Of a stretch of 40,036 nucleotides of DNA, positions 15,580 through 23,283 are shown piece by piece. Positions within the stretch are counted from its first letter, which is position 1; each line of letters opens with the position of its first letter. The notes under the pieces are model-generated. The model was not told the origin of the DNA, ran no database searches, and saw nothing but the letters and a program-made list of their open reading frames with translations. Origin of the DNA: JBIQLO01 sp044464175. Lineage in GTDB: Bacteria; Planctomycetota; Phycisphaerae; Tepidisphaerales; Tepidisphaeraceae. Made by a program: the position numbers and the translations under genes. The stretch covers positions 1 to 40,036 of the forward strand of contig JBIQLO010000004.1 of NCBI GenBank assembly GCA_044464175.1, in the 5' to 3' direction.

Positions 15580-16871
15580 CGCTGATCGATCGGCACGTAA
15601 TCGTTCTGGGTGGCGCCGATGTAGATCTGGCGCGGCCGATCGATCCGGGCGTCCGGGTCCTCATGCTGTTCCTTCCACTGGGCGATCCACCCCGGCATGC
15701 GCCCGATGGCGAACATGACCGTGAACATGTTCACCGGAATGCCGATCGCCTTCATGATGATGCCGCTGTAGAAATCGACATTGGGATAGAGCTTGCGATC
15801 CACGAAATAGCTGTCCTTCAACGCCAGTTCCTCCAGCCGCCGCGCGATATCCAGGAGCGGATCCTTGACGCCGATCTTACCCAGCACCTTGTCCGCGGCC
15901 TTCTTGAGAATCCGGGCCCGTGGATCGAAGTTCTTGTAGACGCGATGTCCAAAGCCCATCAGGCGAATGCCGCTGGTCTTGTCCTTGGCCAGTTCCAGGT
16001 ATTTCTCGGCCGTCATACCCCCGTGATGAATCTTCTCCAGCATCTCCAGCACCGCCACGTTAGCGCCCCCATGGAGCGGTCCCCACAACGCCCCGATTCC
16101 GGCGGCGACGGAGGCGAAGAGATTGGCCTGGCTCGAACCGACCATGCGCACCGTCGAGGTGCTGCAGTTCTGCTCGTGGTCGGCATGGAGCAGGAGAATC
16201 ATGTTCATCGCATCTTCCACATCCGGGTCCACCTCGTATCGCTGGTGGGGCATGGAGAACATCATGTGCAGAAAATTGGCGACGTATCGGAGCTTGGGAT
16301 CGGGATAATTGTGCGGCAAGCCAAGCGCCTTTCGATGGGAGAAGGCCGCGATGGTTCGCACTTTGGAGATCAGCCGGGCCGCCGCCTCCTCGAACGTCTG
16401 ATCGTCTCCGTCAAGCTGCATGAACTCCGTCTGGTAGCACGTCAGCGTGTTGACCATCGCCGCCAGAACCGCCATGGGCGGCGCATCGACCGGGAAACCC
16501 TCAAAGTGGTGCCGAAAACTCTCGTGCAAAAGGGCATTGCGGGCCAGCCGCTCACGGAAGCGTTCCAGTTCCGCCTTCTGGGGAAGCCGGCCGAAAATCA
16601 GCAGCCACGCCGTCTCAACGAAGCTGGATTTCTCCGCCAGTTGCTCAATGGGAATGCCCCGATACCGCAGGATCCCCTTTTCCCCGTCGATGAAGGTAAT
16701 CCCGCTGCGGCAGGAGCCGGTGTTGCCATATCCCGGATCCAGCGTGATCAGCCCCATCTTGGAGCGCAGGGCCGAAATATCGACGCCCAGCTCCCCTTCC
16801 GTGCCCTCTATAACGGGCAATTCCAGTTTCTTGTCTCCGAAAGTCAAAGTCGCAATGCGGTTCATGGACAT
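15576..16871 (-). CDS. gltA: Citrate synthase
   Basis: This enzyme condenses oxaloacetate and acetyl-CoA to citrate at the entry of the TCA cycle. The 431-residue protein is of the hexameric type II GltA size. Catalytic motifs are visible: LHADHEQNCSTSTVRMVGSS with the first active-site histidine, GPLHGGANVAVLEML with the second, and the substrate arginine loop MGFGHRVYKNFDPRA. The C-terminus has YPNVDFYSGI and the final AIGRMPGWIAQWKEQ, where the catalytic-aspartate region lies. The start gives the expected N-terminal beta-rich domain; a weak GAGGAG is about 15 bases upstream. It is divergent from the membrane-anchored gene at 16971. Confidence 0.97.
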   Translation of the reverse strand: MSMNRIATLTFGDKKLELPVIEGTEGELGVDISALRSKMGLITLDPGYGNTGSCRSGITFIDGEKGILRYRGIPIEQLAEKSSFVETAWLLIFGRLPQKAELERFRERLARNALLHESFRHHFEGFPVDAPPMAVLAAMVNTLTCYQTEFMQLDGDDQTFEEAAARLISKVRTIAAFSHRKALGLPHNYPDPKLRYVANFLHMMFSMPHQRYEVDPDVEDAMNMILLLHADHEQNCSTSTVRMVGSSQANLFASVAAGIGALWGPLHGGANVAVLEMLEKIHHGGMTAEKYLELAKDKTSGIRLMGFGHRVYKNFDPRARILKKAADKVLGKIGVKDPLLDIARRLEELALKDSYFVDRKLYPNVDFYSGIIMKAIGIPVNMFTVMFAIGRMPGWIAQWKEQHEDPDARIDRPRQIYIGATQNDYVPIDQR

Positions 16872-16956
16872 ATCTTGGGATAAAACTCCTCATACATCAA
16901 TGGCGCGCGGCCAAAGTTCTGCAATGCACCCGTTTCTCTTGGGAGGGGCGGCGGTC

Positions 16957-16962
16957 TATAAT
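16957..16962 (+). promoter_or_regulatory. TATAAT -10 box for a leaderless mRNA
   Basis: A perfect TATAAT ends eight bases before the ATG at 16971, so transcription should start at or within two bases of the start codon. The only purine-rich site (GGGAGGGG, 16941-16948) lies upstream of the -10 box and would not be in the mRNA. No good -35 is seen. Confidence 0.5.
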
Positions 16963-16970
16963 GAATAATC

Positions 16971-18164
16971 ATGTCAATCGCCAGCCAGGCATTAGGTCCG
17001 GTCGGCTCGGGGCGGCCTCTGGCACGCACCAGCCGTCTGGTGGGTCAGGTGGTCTATTTATATGCCTTTGACGTCGCCTATGAGATGCTCCGCCGCCCGC
17101 TGGAAACCCTGCTGGGCCAGCCCGTTGCCCAGTTCATGCCGGACGCCTCTAAGCGCAACCCCCGGCAGCTCTTCTTCTTCCGCCCCCAAATGGTGCGCCT
17201 TCCACCGGTGGAGCGGCTGGGGCCCCGCGGGACAATCCGGCTGGAACGGTCCATCAAGCTGCTGCCGGTCGGCGCAATCAGCATTATGGTCCGTGCCGGG
17301 TTTGAGGTGGCGCAATTGGATGATCTGGTCGCATTCCACGACCTGCGCTTTCTGGATGGATCCCACCTGGACGATGAGGTTCGCCGTCTGGCCGAGGAGG
17401 TGCGGCTGGAATTGGCCAGTTACTTTATCCGCCCCGTGCCGCAGTTGGGGGATGAGGAGGCGTATACCATCTTCTGCATTGATGCCAGCCGTAGCGGGTT
17501 CGGGGGCCGGAAGCTGAGCGGAGATGGCGAACCGCAAATCCGATCAGAGGACTGGCTGGCAACCCACCGCCGGGAAATCGCCGCCCTCTTGACACAGGAA
17601 CCGCATCCGGAGCTCTTGAGTGACCAGGAGGCAGAGGAATCGACCAGCAAATACTTCTGTTATTACGATCAGGACCTGGTCGTGGTTGATTGGGATGCCG
17701 CCCTCGTCGTCGATCAACCTCGCCATTTTGATGAAGTCCTCTACATAATGGAGCTGGCCAATGTTCAGTTGGCGGAACTTGAGGCGTATGATCGCATTCT
17801 GGATCAGGCGGTGGACCGATCTTACCGCGACCTGGCGGCCCGCCGCTTCGCCCACAAGCGGACCCTGGGCGTTCAGCGAGAGCTTCGGGAAATTCGCATC
17901 GATCTGGCCCGCCTCAGCGATGAACTCTCGAACATCACGAAGTTTTTCGGCGACTGGCATTTGGCGCGCATCTACCAGGGAGTGGCCGGGCGATTCCATC
18001 TGGCTGACTGGCACCGGACCATTGATGAAAAGCTCAAAACAATGGATGACCTCTACCAGCTTTTGCGAGCCGATCAGAACAACCGCTGGATGCTGATTTT
18101 GGAGTTGACCATCGTACTGCTGTTCATCATCGATCTGGTGATTCTGGTGATTGGGCCGGGATAA
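16971..18164 (+). CDS. Conserved hypothetical protein with C-terminal membrane anchor (RMD1/DUF155-like C-terminal part)
   Basis: A 397-residue protein of unknown function. The N-terminal ~160 residues (VVYLYAFDVAYEMLRRPLE, RLERSIKLLPVGAISIMV) form an alpha/beta domain. The C-terminal half starts at SKYFCYYDQDLVVVDWDAALVVD and continues as a long helical stretch (DEVLYIMELANVQLAELEAYDRILDQ..., KFFGDWHLARIYQ) ending in one membrane helix (WMLILELTIVLLFIIDLVILVIG, 373-395). This order of YY..LVVVDW strand, helical bundle and terminal hydrophobic helix resembles bacterial conserved hypotheticals and, more distantly, the RMD1/DUF155 family of eukaryotic mitochondrial inner-membrane proteins; that link is an inference from memory. 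It is monocistronic, probably leaderless, and convergent with the GNAT gene 18 bases away. Confidence 0.7.
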   Translation: MSIASQALGPVGSGRPLARTSRLVGQVVYLYAFDVAYEMLRRPLETLLGQPVAQFMPDASKRNPRQLFFFRPQMVRLPPVERLGPRGTIRLERSIKLLPVGAISIMVRAGFEVAQLDDLVAFHDLRFLDGSHLDDEVRRLAEEVRLELASYFIRPVPQLGDEEAYTIFCIDASRSGFGGRKLSGDGEPQIRSEDWLATHRREIAALLTQEPHPELLSDQEAEESTSKYFCYYDQDLVVVDWDAALVVDQPRHFDEVLYIMELANVQLAELEAYDRILDQAVDRSYRDLAARRFAHKRTLGVQRELREIRIDLARLSDELSNITKFFGDWHLARIYQGVAGRFHLADWHRTIDEKLKTMDDLYQLLRADQNNRWMLILELTIVLLFIIDLVILVIGPG

Positions 18165-18182
18165 ATGCCGTAACGGTGCAAT

Positions 18183-18983
18183 TCACGCCTTGTGGATGAT
18201 GAACGGCGCGATCGAGGCAAAGCCCGCCTGAGTCAGCATCCCAGCAGCGTCAAATCGAGGGTTGGCGGCGATGAAAAGGTGGCGAAATTGCGAACGCGCC
18301 CCGATCTCCATGGCACGATTCAGGAGCATTCGCCCGATACCCAATCCCCGACGTTCGGGGACAACATACAGTTCTTCAATCAGCCCGATTTCGCCCACTG
18401 CCAGAACCCCGACCCGCGCCACGGGCCGCACGCCTTCCAGAGCAAGCAGCGCATCGTATCGTCCATCATCCAGATGAAGCATGGCGGCCTCGGCCAACTC
18501 CGGATAGCCCTCTTCAACGGCGACGACGTGCGCCAACTGAGCAGCCTGGGTGTAAGCCGCACGCGCGGGCAGGACCTTCAAGGGAATCTCGGCCGAGATC
18601 GAAGGGGCGGCCGGATTGGACAGATACCAGATCGTTTCGGAATGCGGCATCAGGCCTTGGGCCAGCAACGGTTTAATCAGAGGTTGAGTCTGCTCCGGAG
18701 GCGCCGAGGGATTGAGTATCCAGCGGCGGCAGCCGCCGGCGGAATCAAACACCGCCTCGGCTTCCCGAATGGCAGCCTCAGCGCTCCACCCGGCAGGAAC
18801 TGCGGCATCCAGCAGGGCATTGAAGGCCGGCTGATCGGGATTGACCAGGGCAGTGCCGGTCTCACACGGCACCTCTTCGGCCAGATGGCGAGCCCAGTGC
18901 AACCGGGCTCGATGGAAAAATCGGACCAATGTCTCAGGCGGCGGACTCGAGTCCACGCGGAGTATGGGAAGAGACAATGCCAT
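18183..18983 (-). CDS. GNAT-family N-acetyltransferase (two-domain)
   Basis: A 266-residue acyltransferase. The C-terminal 130 residues form the GNAT domain, with IEELYVVPERRGLGIGRMLLNRAMEIG as the acetyl-CoA loop and HLFIAANPRFDAAGMLTQAGF following. The N-terminal half (residues 1-130) is a degenerate second GNAT-like fold or a substrate domain, as in other two-lobed GNATs. The ATG lies three bases after the stop of the lipoprotein gene and has no Shine-Dalgarno of its own, so translation is probably coupled. It is the last gene of the clpP2-clpP1-lipoprotein-GNAT run. The substrate is unknown. Confidence 0.82.
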   Translation of the reverse strand: MALSLPILRVDSSPPPETLVRFFHRARLHWARHLAEEVPCETGTALVNPDQPAFNALLDAAVPAGWSAEAAIREAEAVFDSAGGCRRWILNPSAPPEQTQPLIKPLLAQGLMPHSETIWYLSNPAAPSISAEIPLKVLPARAAYTQAAQLAHVVAVEEGYPELAEAAMLHLDDGRYDALLALEGVRPVARVGVLAVGEIGLIEELYVVPERRGLGIGRMLLNRAMEIGARSQFRHLFIAANPRFDAAGMLTQAGFASIAPFIIHKA

Positions 18984-18986
18984 GGC

Positions 18987-19646
18987 TCATTTCGCCGGCA
19001 GTTCAATGTTCACGACGCGCTGGGCCCGAAACTCTCGGCCGGTTAGTGCGTCGGTGAAGGTGATTTTGACGGTCAGCCTGGGGTGGCGGGGCTGCGCTTG
19101 CCAGGGACAGGTCAGGACATAGCAGTAAAGCAGGGAGCCATACCAGTCCTTTTTGGCTTGGGAAAGATCGAAATGCCATTGGCCGATCTTCTGCTGTTCC
19201 TTCATTTCCAGATCAAAGGCCTCAATGGTAAACGACCCGGCAGCCTTCAGGTCCTCTCCCGCCTGATCCATCGGAACGATATAGATTTTCAGGCCTTCAT
19301 CGCCCGGCTTGTTGGAATCAAGGTCAGCGCCACCCGTCAGCCGGCCAATGCGCAGGCCATGGACGGTGAACAGTTCATCCAGCCGATCCGCCGGCAACGA
19401 GGGAAGCGTCGTGGCGGAGGTCTCCAGTCCCCGGATCCTGGCACGGTCCGCATCGTGCGTGCGTTCCAACAGCGCCAGTCGATCGCGCAGGTTCTGATTT
19501 TCCTTTCGCAGAAGGATGTTCGCCTTATTGGGCGTGGTACATCCGGCCAGAGCCAGAGAGCCCAGGAGAACCCAAGGCGACAAGCGGAATGCGCGGCCAA
19601 CCCTCGGAGGCCTTCCCCTTCCCGACATCCACCGCGGCGGCCCCAT
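18987..19646 (-). CDS. Predicted outer lipoprotein with coiled coil, translationally coupled to clpP1
   Basis: A 219-residue exported lipoprotein. A long basic N-terminus is followed by LSPWVLLGSLALAGC, a standard lipobox with the lipidated cysteine near residue 36. A short coiled coil (LLRKENQNLRDRLALLERTHDADRAR, split over residues 45-70) follows, then a beta-rich C-terminal domain (LKIYIVPMDQAGEDLKAAGSFTIEAFD ... PRLTVKITFTDALTGREFRAQRVVNIEL). The start codon overlaps the clpP1 stop as TAATG, with GGAG upstream, so the start is firm and the gene is coupled to clpP1. No assigned function; the domain resembles conserved planctomycete lipoproteins of unknown role. Confidence 0.8.
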   Translation of the reverse strand: MGPPRWMSGRGRPPRVGRAFRLSPWVLLGSLALAGCTTPNKANILLRKENQNLRDRLALLERTHDADRARIRGLETSATTLPSLPADRLDELFTVHGLRIGRLTGGADLDSNKPGDEGLKIYIVPMDQAGEDLKAAGSFTIEAFDLEMKEQQKIGQWHFDLSQAKKDWYGSLLYCYVLTCPWQAQPRHPRLTVKITFTDALTGREFRAQRVVNIELPAK

Positions 19647-20293
19647 TATTTCTCCTGATCGTTTGCTTCCTCTTCCGCGTGTGGACGTACGGCGGACTCG
19701 GGAGCGCGATCCAGCACACGGTCCGCGCAGCCGTACTCAACGGCCTCTTCGGCAAAGAGCCACTTGTTGCGATCGAAGTCGCGGTGGATCTGCTCGGTGC
19801 TCTTGCCGGTGTACTCGCTCATCAGCTTGTAGAGCCGATCGCGCAAGCGGAGCATGTGCTGTGCCTCGATCCCCAGATCGGTGGCCGGGCCCTGCAAAAC
19901 GCCGCCGATCAGCGGCTGGTGAAGCATCACCTGGGAATTCGGCAGGACCGACCGCTTCCCTTTGGTGCCGGCCGACAGAAGACAAGCGCCCATGCTGGCG
20001 GCCATCCCGATGCAGGTGGTTGCCACATCGCAGCGGAGATAGCTCATCGTATCGATGATCCCCAATCCGGCCGAGATGCTGCCGCCGGGCGAATTAATAT
20101 ACATCTGGATGTCCGTCTTGGGATCGTCATTGGACAAAAACAGTAACTGGGCAATGATGGCGTTGGCCAAGTCGTCGGTCACCGGGCCGCCCAGGACAAT
20201 GATGCGGTCTTTGAGCAGCCGCGAGTAGATATCATACGCCCGCTCGCCGCGGCCGGATTTTTCAATGACGATGGGGATCAGTTGGTTGTTCAT
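19646..20293 (-). CDS. clpP: ATP-dependent Clp protease proteolytic subunit, paralogue 1
   Basis: ClpP forms the barrel-shaped serine protease that degrades unfolded proteins handed over by ClpX or ClpA/C. The 215-residue protein has S100 in GMAASMGACL, H125 in QVMLHQPLIG and an aspartate at 172 in HRDFDRNKWLFAEEAVEYG, a complete triad. The ATG at 20293 is chosen because the family N-terminus (LIPIVIEKSGRGERAYDIYSRLL) starts there; a frame extension to 20350 reads through the intergenic palindrome. No Shine-Dalgarno is visible. It follows a second clpP paralogue by 71 bases and shares one base with the lipoprotein start. No clpX is in the window. Confidence 0.95.
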   Translation of the reverse strand: MNNQLIPIVIEKSGRGERAYDIYSRLLKDRIIVLGGPVTDDLANAIIAQLLFLSNDDPKTDIQMYINSPGGSISAGLGIIDTMSYLRCDVATTCIGMAASMGACLLSAGTKGKRSVLPNSQVMLHQPLIGGVLQGPATDLGIEAQHMLRLRDRLYKLMSEYTGKSTEQIHRDFDRNKWLFAEEAVEYGCADRVLDRAPESAVRPHAEEEANDQEK

Positions 20294-20300
20294 AATAGGA

Positions 20301-20358
20301 CTGAGCACTGGGTGTTGAGTGCCGGGTGCATTTAATTGGGCACCCAGCACTCAGCACT
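20301..20358. repeat. Heptamer-word inverted repeat between clpP2 and clpP1
   Basis: Arms 20312-20329 and 20340-20357 pair at 16 of 18 positions around a 10-base A/T-rich loop. The arms are made of 7-base words (GAGCACT, GGGTGTT, GAGTGCC, GGGTGCA on one side; GCACCCA, GCACTCA, GCACT on the other). No U-run follows on the coding strand, so it is not a classic terminator. Confidence 0.75.
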
Positions 20359-20364
20359 TTATAA

Positions 20365-21114
20365 CTATTTCTTCGATGCATCGGCGGCTTTTTCGGCTTC
20401 CGGGGAATCCTCGCCAAGCACTTCGTCACAGATGCCGTACTTGACGGCGGCCTCGGCGTCGAAGAAGCGGTCGCGCTCGGAATCCTCGCGGATGCGCTCC
20501 TCGGTCTGGCCGGTGCACTTGGCCATGATCCGGATCAGCGTGTTCTTGGTCTTGAGGATCTCATCCGCCTGGATTTCGATGTCCGCCGCCTGGCCGTAGA
20601 CGCCGCCAAAGGGCTGGTGGATCATTACTTTGGCGTTGGGCAGGATGAATCGCTTTCCTTTTTTGCCCGCCATGAAGACGATCGCCCCGCCACTCTCGGC
20701 CCGACCGATGCAATAAGTGGCGATGTCACAGGAGAGAAACCGCATAATGTCAAACATCGCCAGCGTGTCATCCACCACGCCGCCGGGTGAGTTGATGTAG
20801 AAGTTGATGTCCGTGTCCCGCTTGACGCTCTGGAGGTAGAGCATCTGCATGATGACGCGCGAAGCGCTGACATGGTTGATCTCGCCCACCAGGAAGACCA
20901 CGCGGTTTTCCAGCAGCATCTCCTCCAGCGTCATTTCCCGATAGCGGTTGTAACCGCCTCCCCCCCCGGGACCGGGCATGGCCACCGGCATGGAGATCGG
21001 CCCGCGGCCGGGAAGAATGGCGGGAGGGGCTGAAGGGGATGAGCCGGCGTCCAGATAGGGGGCGGCACGGGAAAGTAGCCTTGGGTCCAGCGAATTCAAG
21101 TTCAAATCGGTCAT
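20365..21114 (-). CDS. clpP: ATP-dependent Clp protease proteolytic subunit, paralogue 2 with N-terminal extension
   Basis: A 249-residue ClpP-fold protein. The triad is present: S141 in CIGRAESGGAIV, H166 in VMIHQPFGG and an aspartate in RIREDSERDRFFDAEAAVKYG. The serine motif reads GRAESGGA instead of GQAASMGA, and a ~65-residue extension rich in proline and glycine (GRGPISMPVAMPGPGGGGG) precedes the core, where most ClpPs have a short propeptide. A GAGG seven bases before the ATG supports this start. With clpP1 directly downstream the two may form a mixed barrel, as in some other bacteria with paired ClpPs; that is inference. Confidence 0.93.
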   Translation of the reverse strand: MTDLNLNSLDPRLLSRAAPYLDAGSSPSAPPAILPGRGPISMPVAMPGPGGGGGYNRYREMTLEEMLLENRVVFLVGEINHVSASRVIMQMLYLQSVKRDTDINFYINSPGGVVDDTLAMFDIMRFLSCDIATYCIGRAESGGAIVFMAGKKGKRFILPNAKVMIHQPFGGVYGQAADIEIQADEILKTKNTLIRIMAKCTGQTEERIREDSERDRFFDAEAAVKYGICDEVLGEDSPEAEKAADASKK

Positions 21115-21203
21115 TCCGTTCCTCGTCTAAATGTCTGGTGTGCCGGATGGTATGCGGGCTGCTGGAGAGCGTCAATTGATGTTCGAGCATTTAGCGGCGT
21201 CTT

Positions 21204-22709
21204 CTATGATTTTCTCCAGATTGTTTCATCAGCCCGGTCTTCCAGTGTAATGCCGATCTCACTCAGCTTGTTCCGGATTGAGTCAGCCAACGCAAAATTT
21301 CGCTCCTGGCGCGCCTGGCGGCGCAAGTCGATCAGCACCTTCATCAGCTGATCGGCCAGCCCGGCCTCCTTCGCCGCAGACCGCTCCGGCGGCTGGCGGA
21401 ATAGGCCGAGGATTCGTCCCAGGCTGCGAATGGTATTCGACCCGGCCGCGGCGGCCTCCAGCGGTGGCGGCGTTTTCTGACGCTCCAATTGAGTCTTTTC
21501 AATGAATCCGTTCACCTCCCCCGCCACCTCATGCAGCACCGCGATCGCCCCCGCGGTGTTGAAGTCATCGTCCATCATCTCCAGGAACTTCATTTTGTAC
21601 GCCAGGATCGCACGGGCGAAGTCGGCAAATTCCCCTTCCATCAGTTCCGTGGAGGCCTGTGTCATGTCGCGCTGCTCATCCAGCGGCCGCCCCATCAGAC
21701 GCTCGATGCGCTCGAAGAGCCGATGAAATACGGACAACCCCTTGCGGGCATTGGCCATGACTTCGTCGGTGAATTCAATGGGGCGGCGATAGTGCGTGCT
21801 GAGCAGGAAATATCGCAGCAATTCCGGGCCATGCTCGTCGAGCAGCTGGGCGGCCGGCACCACGTTGCCAAGGCTGCCGCTCATTTTTTCATCCGCCCAT
21901 TCGCCACTGGCGAGCTTGGTCTTGATGCGGGTCAGGCCGTTATGCATCCAGAAGCGGGCAAATGTTTGCCCGGTGGCGCATTGGCTTTGGGCCAGTTCGT
22001 TCTCGTGGTGCGGGAACAGCAGGTCCATCCCGCCGCCGTGCATATCGAACGTCTGGCCAAGATACTTCATGCTCATCGCGGAGCATTCTATATGCCACCC
22101 GGGGCGTCCCTTGCCCCAGGGGCTGTCCCAGGCCGGTTCCCCGGGCTTGGCGGCCTTCCAGAGAACAAAGTCGGCGGGATTGCGCTTGCCCGCACCCTCC
22201 ACGGCACGCAAGCCCGCCTCCTGCTCCTGCACCTTCCGATGGGACAGCTTTCCGTAGTCCGGATCACGGGTCACGTCAAAATAGACGTTTCCCTCCGCCG
22301 CGTACGCATGCTCCTTCTCGATCAGCGTCTGACAGAGCTGAACGATCTCGGAAATATGCTCGGATGCCTTGGGAAACCGGTCGATCGTGTCCACCCCCAG
22401 ACGCTGCAGGCACTCGAGGTATTCCGCGGTATAACGTTCGGTCAGCGCTTCGACGCTCTTGCCGGTCTTGGCAGCAGCCTCGATCAGCTTGTCCTCAATG
22501 TCGGTGATGTTCACCACCCACGTCACCTTGAACCCCTTGTACATCAGGTAACGTTTGATGGCGTCGAAGATCACCGGCCCCACCATGTGACCGATATGGG
22601 GCGGTTTATAGACCGTCGGGCCGCATAGATATATGCCCACCTGGCCGGGCGTCAGGGGATGAAAAATTTCCTTCTCCCGGGTCAGGGTGTTGTATACGCG
22701 AAGACTCAT
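21204..22709 (-). CDS. cysS: Cysteinyl-tRNA synthetase
   Basis: CysS charges tRNA-Cys in the cytoplasm. The 501-residue class I synthetase has the HIGH motif at residues 38-41 (PPHIGHMVGP), the KMSKS counterpart KMSGSLGN at 275-282, and the zinc ligands C29, C209 (HIECSAMS), a histidine in PHHENELAQ and the glutamate in the same motif. The C-terminal DALR-like and anticodon-binding regions follow, with QERNFALADSIRNKLSEIGI near the end. The start at 22709 gives the canonical LRVYNTLTREKE N-terminus. It lies between ispF and clpP2 in a long same-strand gene run. Confidence 0.97.
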   Translation of the reverse strand: MSLRVYNTLTREKEIFHPLTPGQVGIYLCGPTVYKPPHIGHMVGPVIFDAIKRYLMYKGFKVTWVVNITDIEDKLIEAAAKTGKSVEALTERYTAEYLECLQRLGVDTIDRFPKASEHISEIVQLCQTLIEKEHAYAAEGNVYFDVTRDPDYGKLSHRKVQEQEAGLRAVEGAGKRNPADFVLWKAAKPGEPAWDSPWGKGRPGWHIECSAMSMKYLGQTFDMHGGGMDLLFPHHENELAQSQCATGQTFARFWMHNGLTRIKTKLASGEWADEKMSGSLGNVVPAAQLLDEHGPELLRYFLLSTHYRRPIEFTDEVMANARKGLSVFHRLFERIERLMGRPLDEQRDMTQASTELMEGEFADFARAILAYKMKFLEMMDDDFNTAGAIAVLHEVAGEVNGFIEKTQLERQKTPPPLEAAAAGSNTIRSLGRILGLFRQPPERSAAKEAGLADQLMKVLIDLRRQARQERNFALADSIRNKLSEIGITLEDRADETIWRKS

Positions 22710-22719
22710 GTTTTATTCC

Positions 22720-22778
22720 AGTGCTGGGTGCCGGGTGCCAATCAAAGATAATCAAATCCAGCATTCAACCCCCAGCAT
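22720..22778. repeat. Degenerate heptamer-word inverted repeat between ispF and cysS
   Basis: GTGCTGG, GTGCCGG, GTGCCA (22721-22740) face CAGCATT, CAACCCC, CAGCAT (22759-22778). The pairing is imperfect (about 11 of 17), so it looks decayed. The right arm runs into the end of ispF and encodes its last residues and TGA stop. Confidence 0.5.
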
Positions 22779-23250
22779 CTTTTCCGATCAGAACCACCGC
22801 ATGCGCGGCGATAGCCTCGCCGCGCCCGATGGCATCGCATCCCTCGTTCGTGCCGGCCTTGATGTTGATCGACTCCGTGCCAAGCATCGACCTCAACTGC
22901 TGCACCATGGAGGCCTTGAACGGCTTGAGCTTCGGCCGCTCTGCCAGAATCGTAATGTCGGCATTTTCGACATGAAAGCCCCCATCTTTTAATTCCCGAA
23001 CAACTGCTTCCAGAAAGAGCGAGCTTTGGGCCCCCTTCCAGGCGGGATCCGTGTCCGGGAAATGCTCTCCGATGTCTCCCCGCCCCATCGCGCCCAGCAA
23101 TGCATCCACCAGGGCATGAAGCACCACATCACCGTCGCTGTGGGCGACGGGCGAAATGCCTTCCGCCACCGTCACGCCAGCCAAGACCAGCTGACCGCCC
23201 ATCTGAAGCCGATGCAGATCGTAACCATGACCGATTCGTGTCGTTGCCAT
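22765..23250 (-). CDS. ispF: 2-C-methyl-D-erythritol 2,4-cyclodiphosphate synthase
   Basis: IspF makes the cyclodiphosphate intermediate of the MEP isoprenoid pathway. The 161-residue protein has the N-terminal metal site RIGHGYDLHRL (D and H ligands), the HSDGDVVLHALVDALLGA motif with the third ligand, GDIGEHFPDTDPAWKGA, and the C-terminal NEGCDAIGRGEAIAAHAV. The ATG at 23250 starts directly at the family N-terminus; a GTG at 23277 would add nine basic residues. The last codons lie inside a heptamer-word repeat, giving the tail KDAGG. It is between ffh and cysS. Confidence 0.95.
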   Translation of the reverse strand: MATTRIGHGYDLHRLQMGGQLVLAGVTVAEGISPVAHSDGDVVLHALVDALLGAMGRGDIGEHFPDTDPAWKGAQSSLFLEAVVRELKDGGFHVENADITILAERPKLKPFKASMVQQLRSMLGTESINIKAGTNEGCDAIGRGEAIAAHAVVLIGKDAGG

Positions 23251-23283
23251 CGTTGCACGCCGCCGGGAGGCTTTCACCGGCCG

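Noticed and set aside
14034..16883. A 949-codon open frame on the plus strand across ribD, lspA and gltA
   Set aside because: It is antisense to three genes with intact catalytic motifs, is rich in P, H, Q and R as expected from G/C-rich antisense sequence, and shows no domain pattern.
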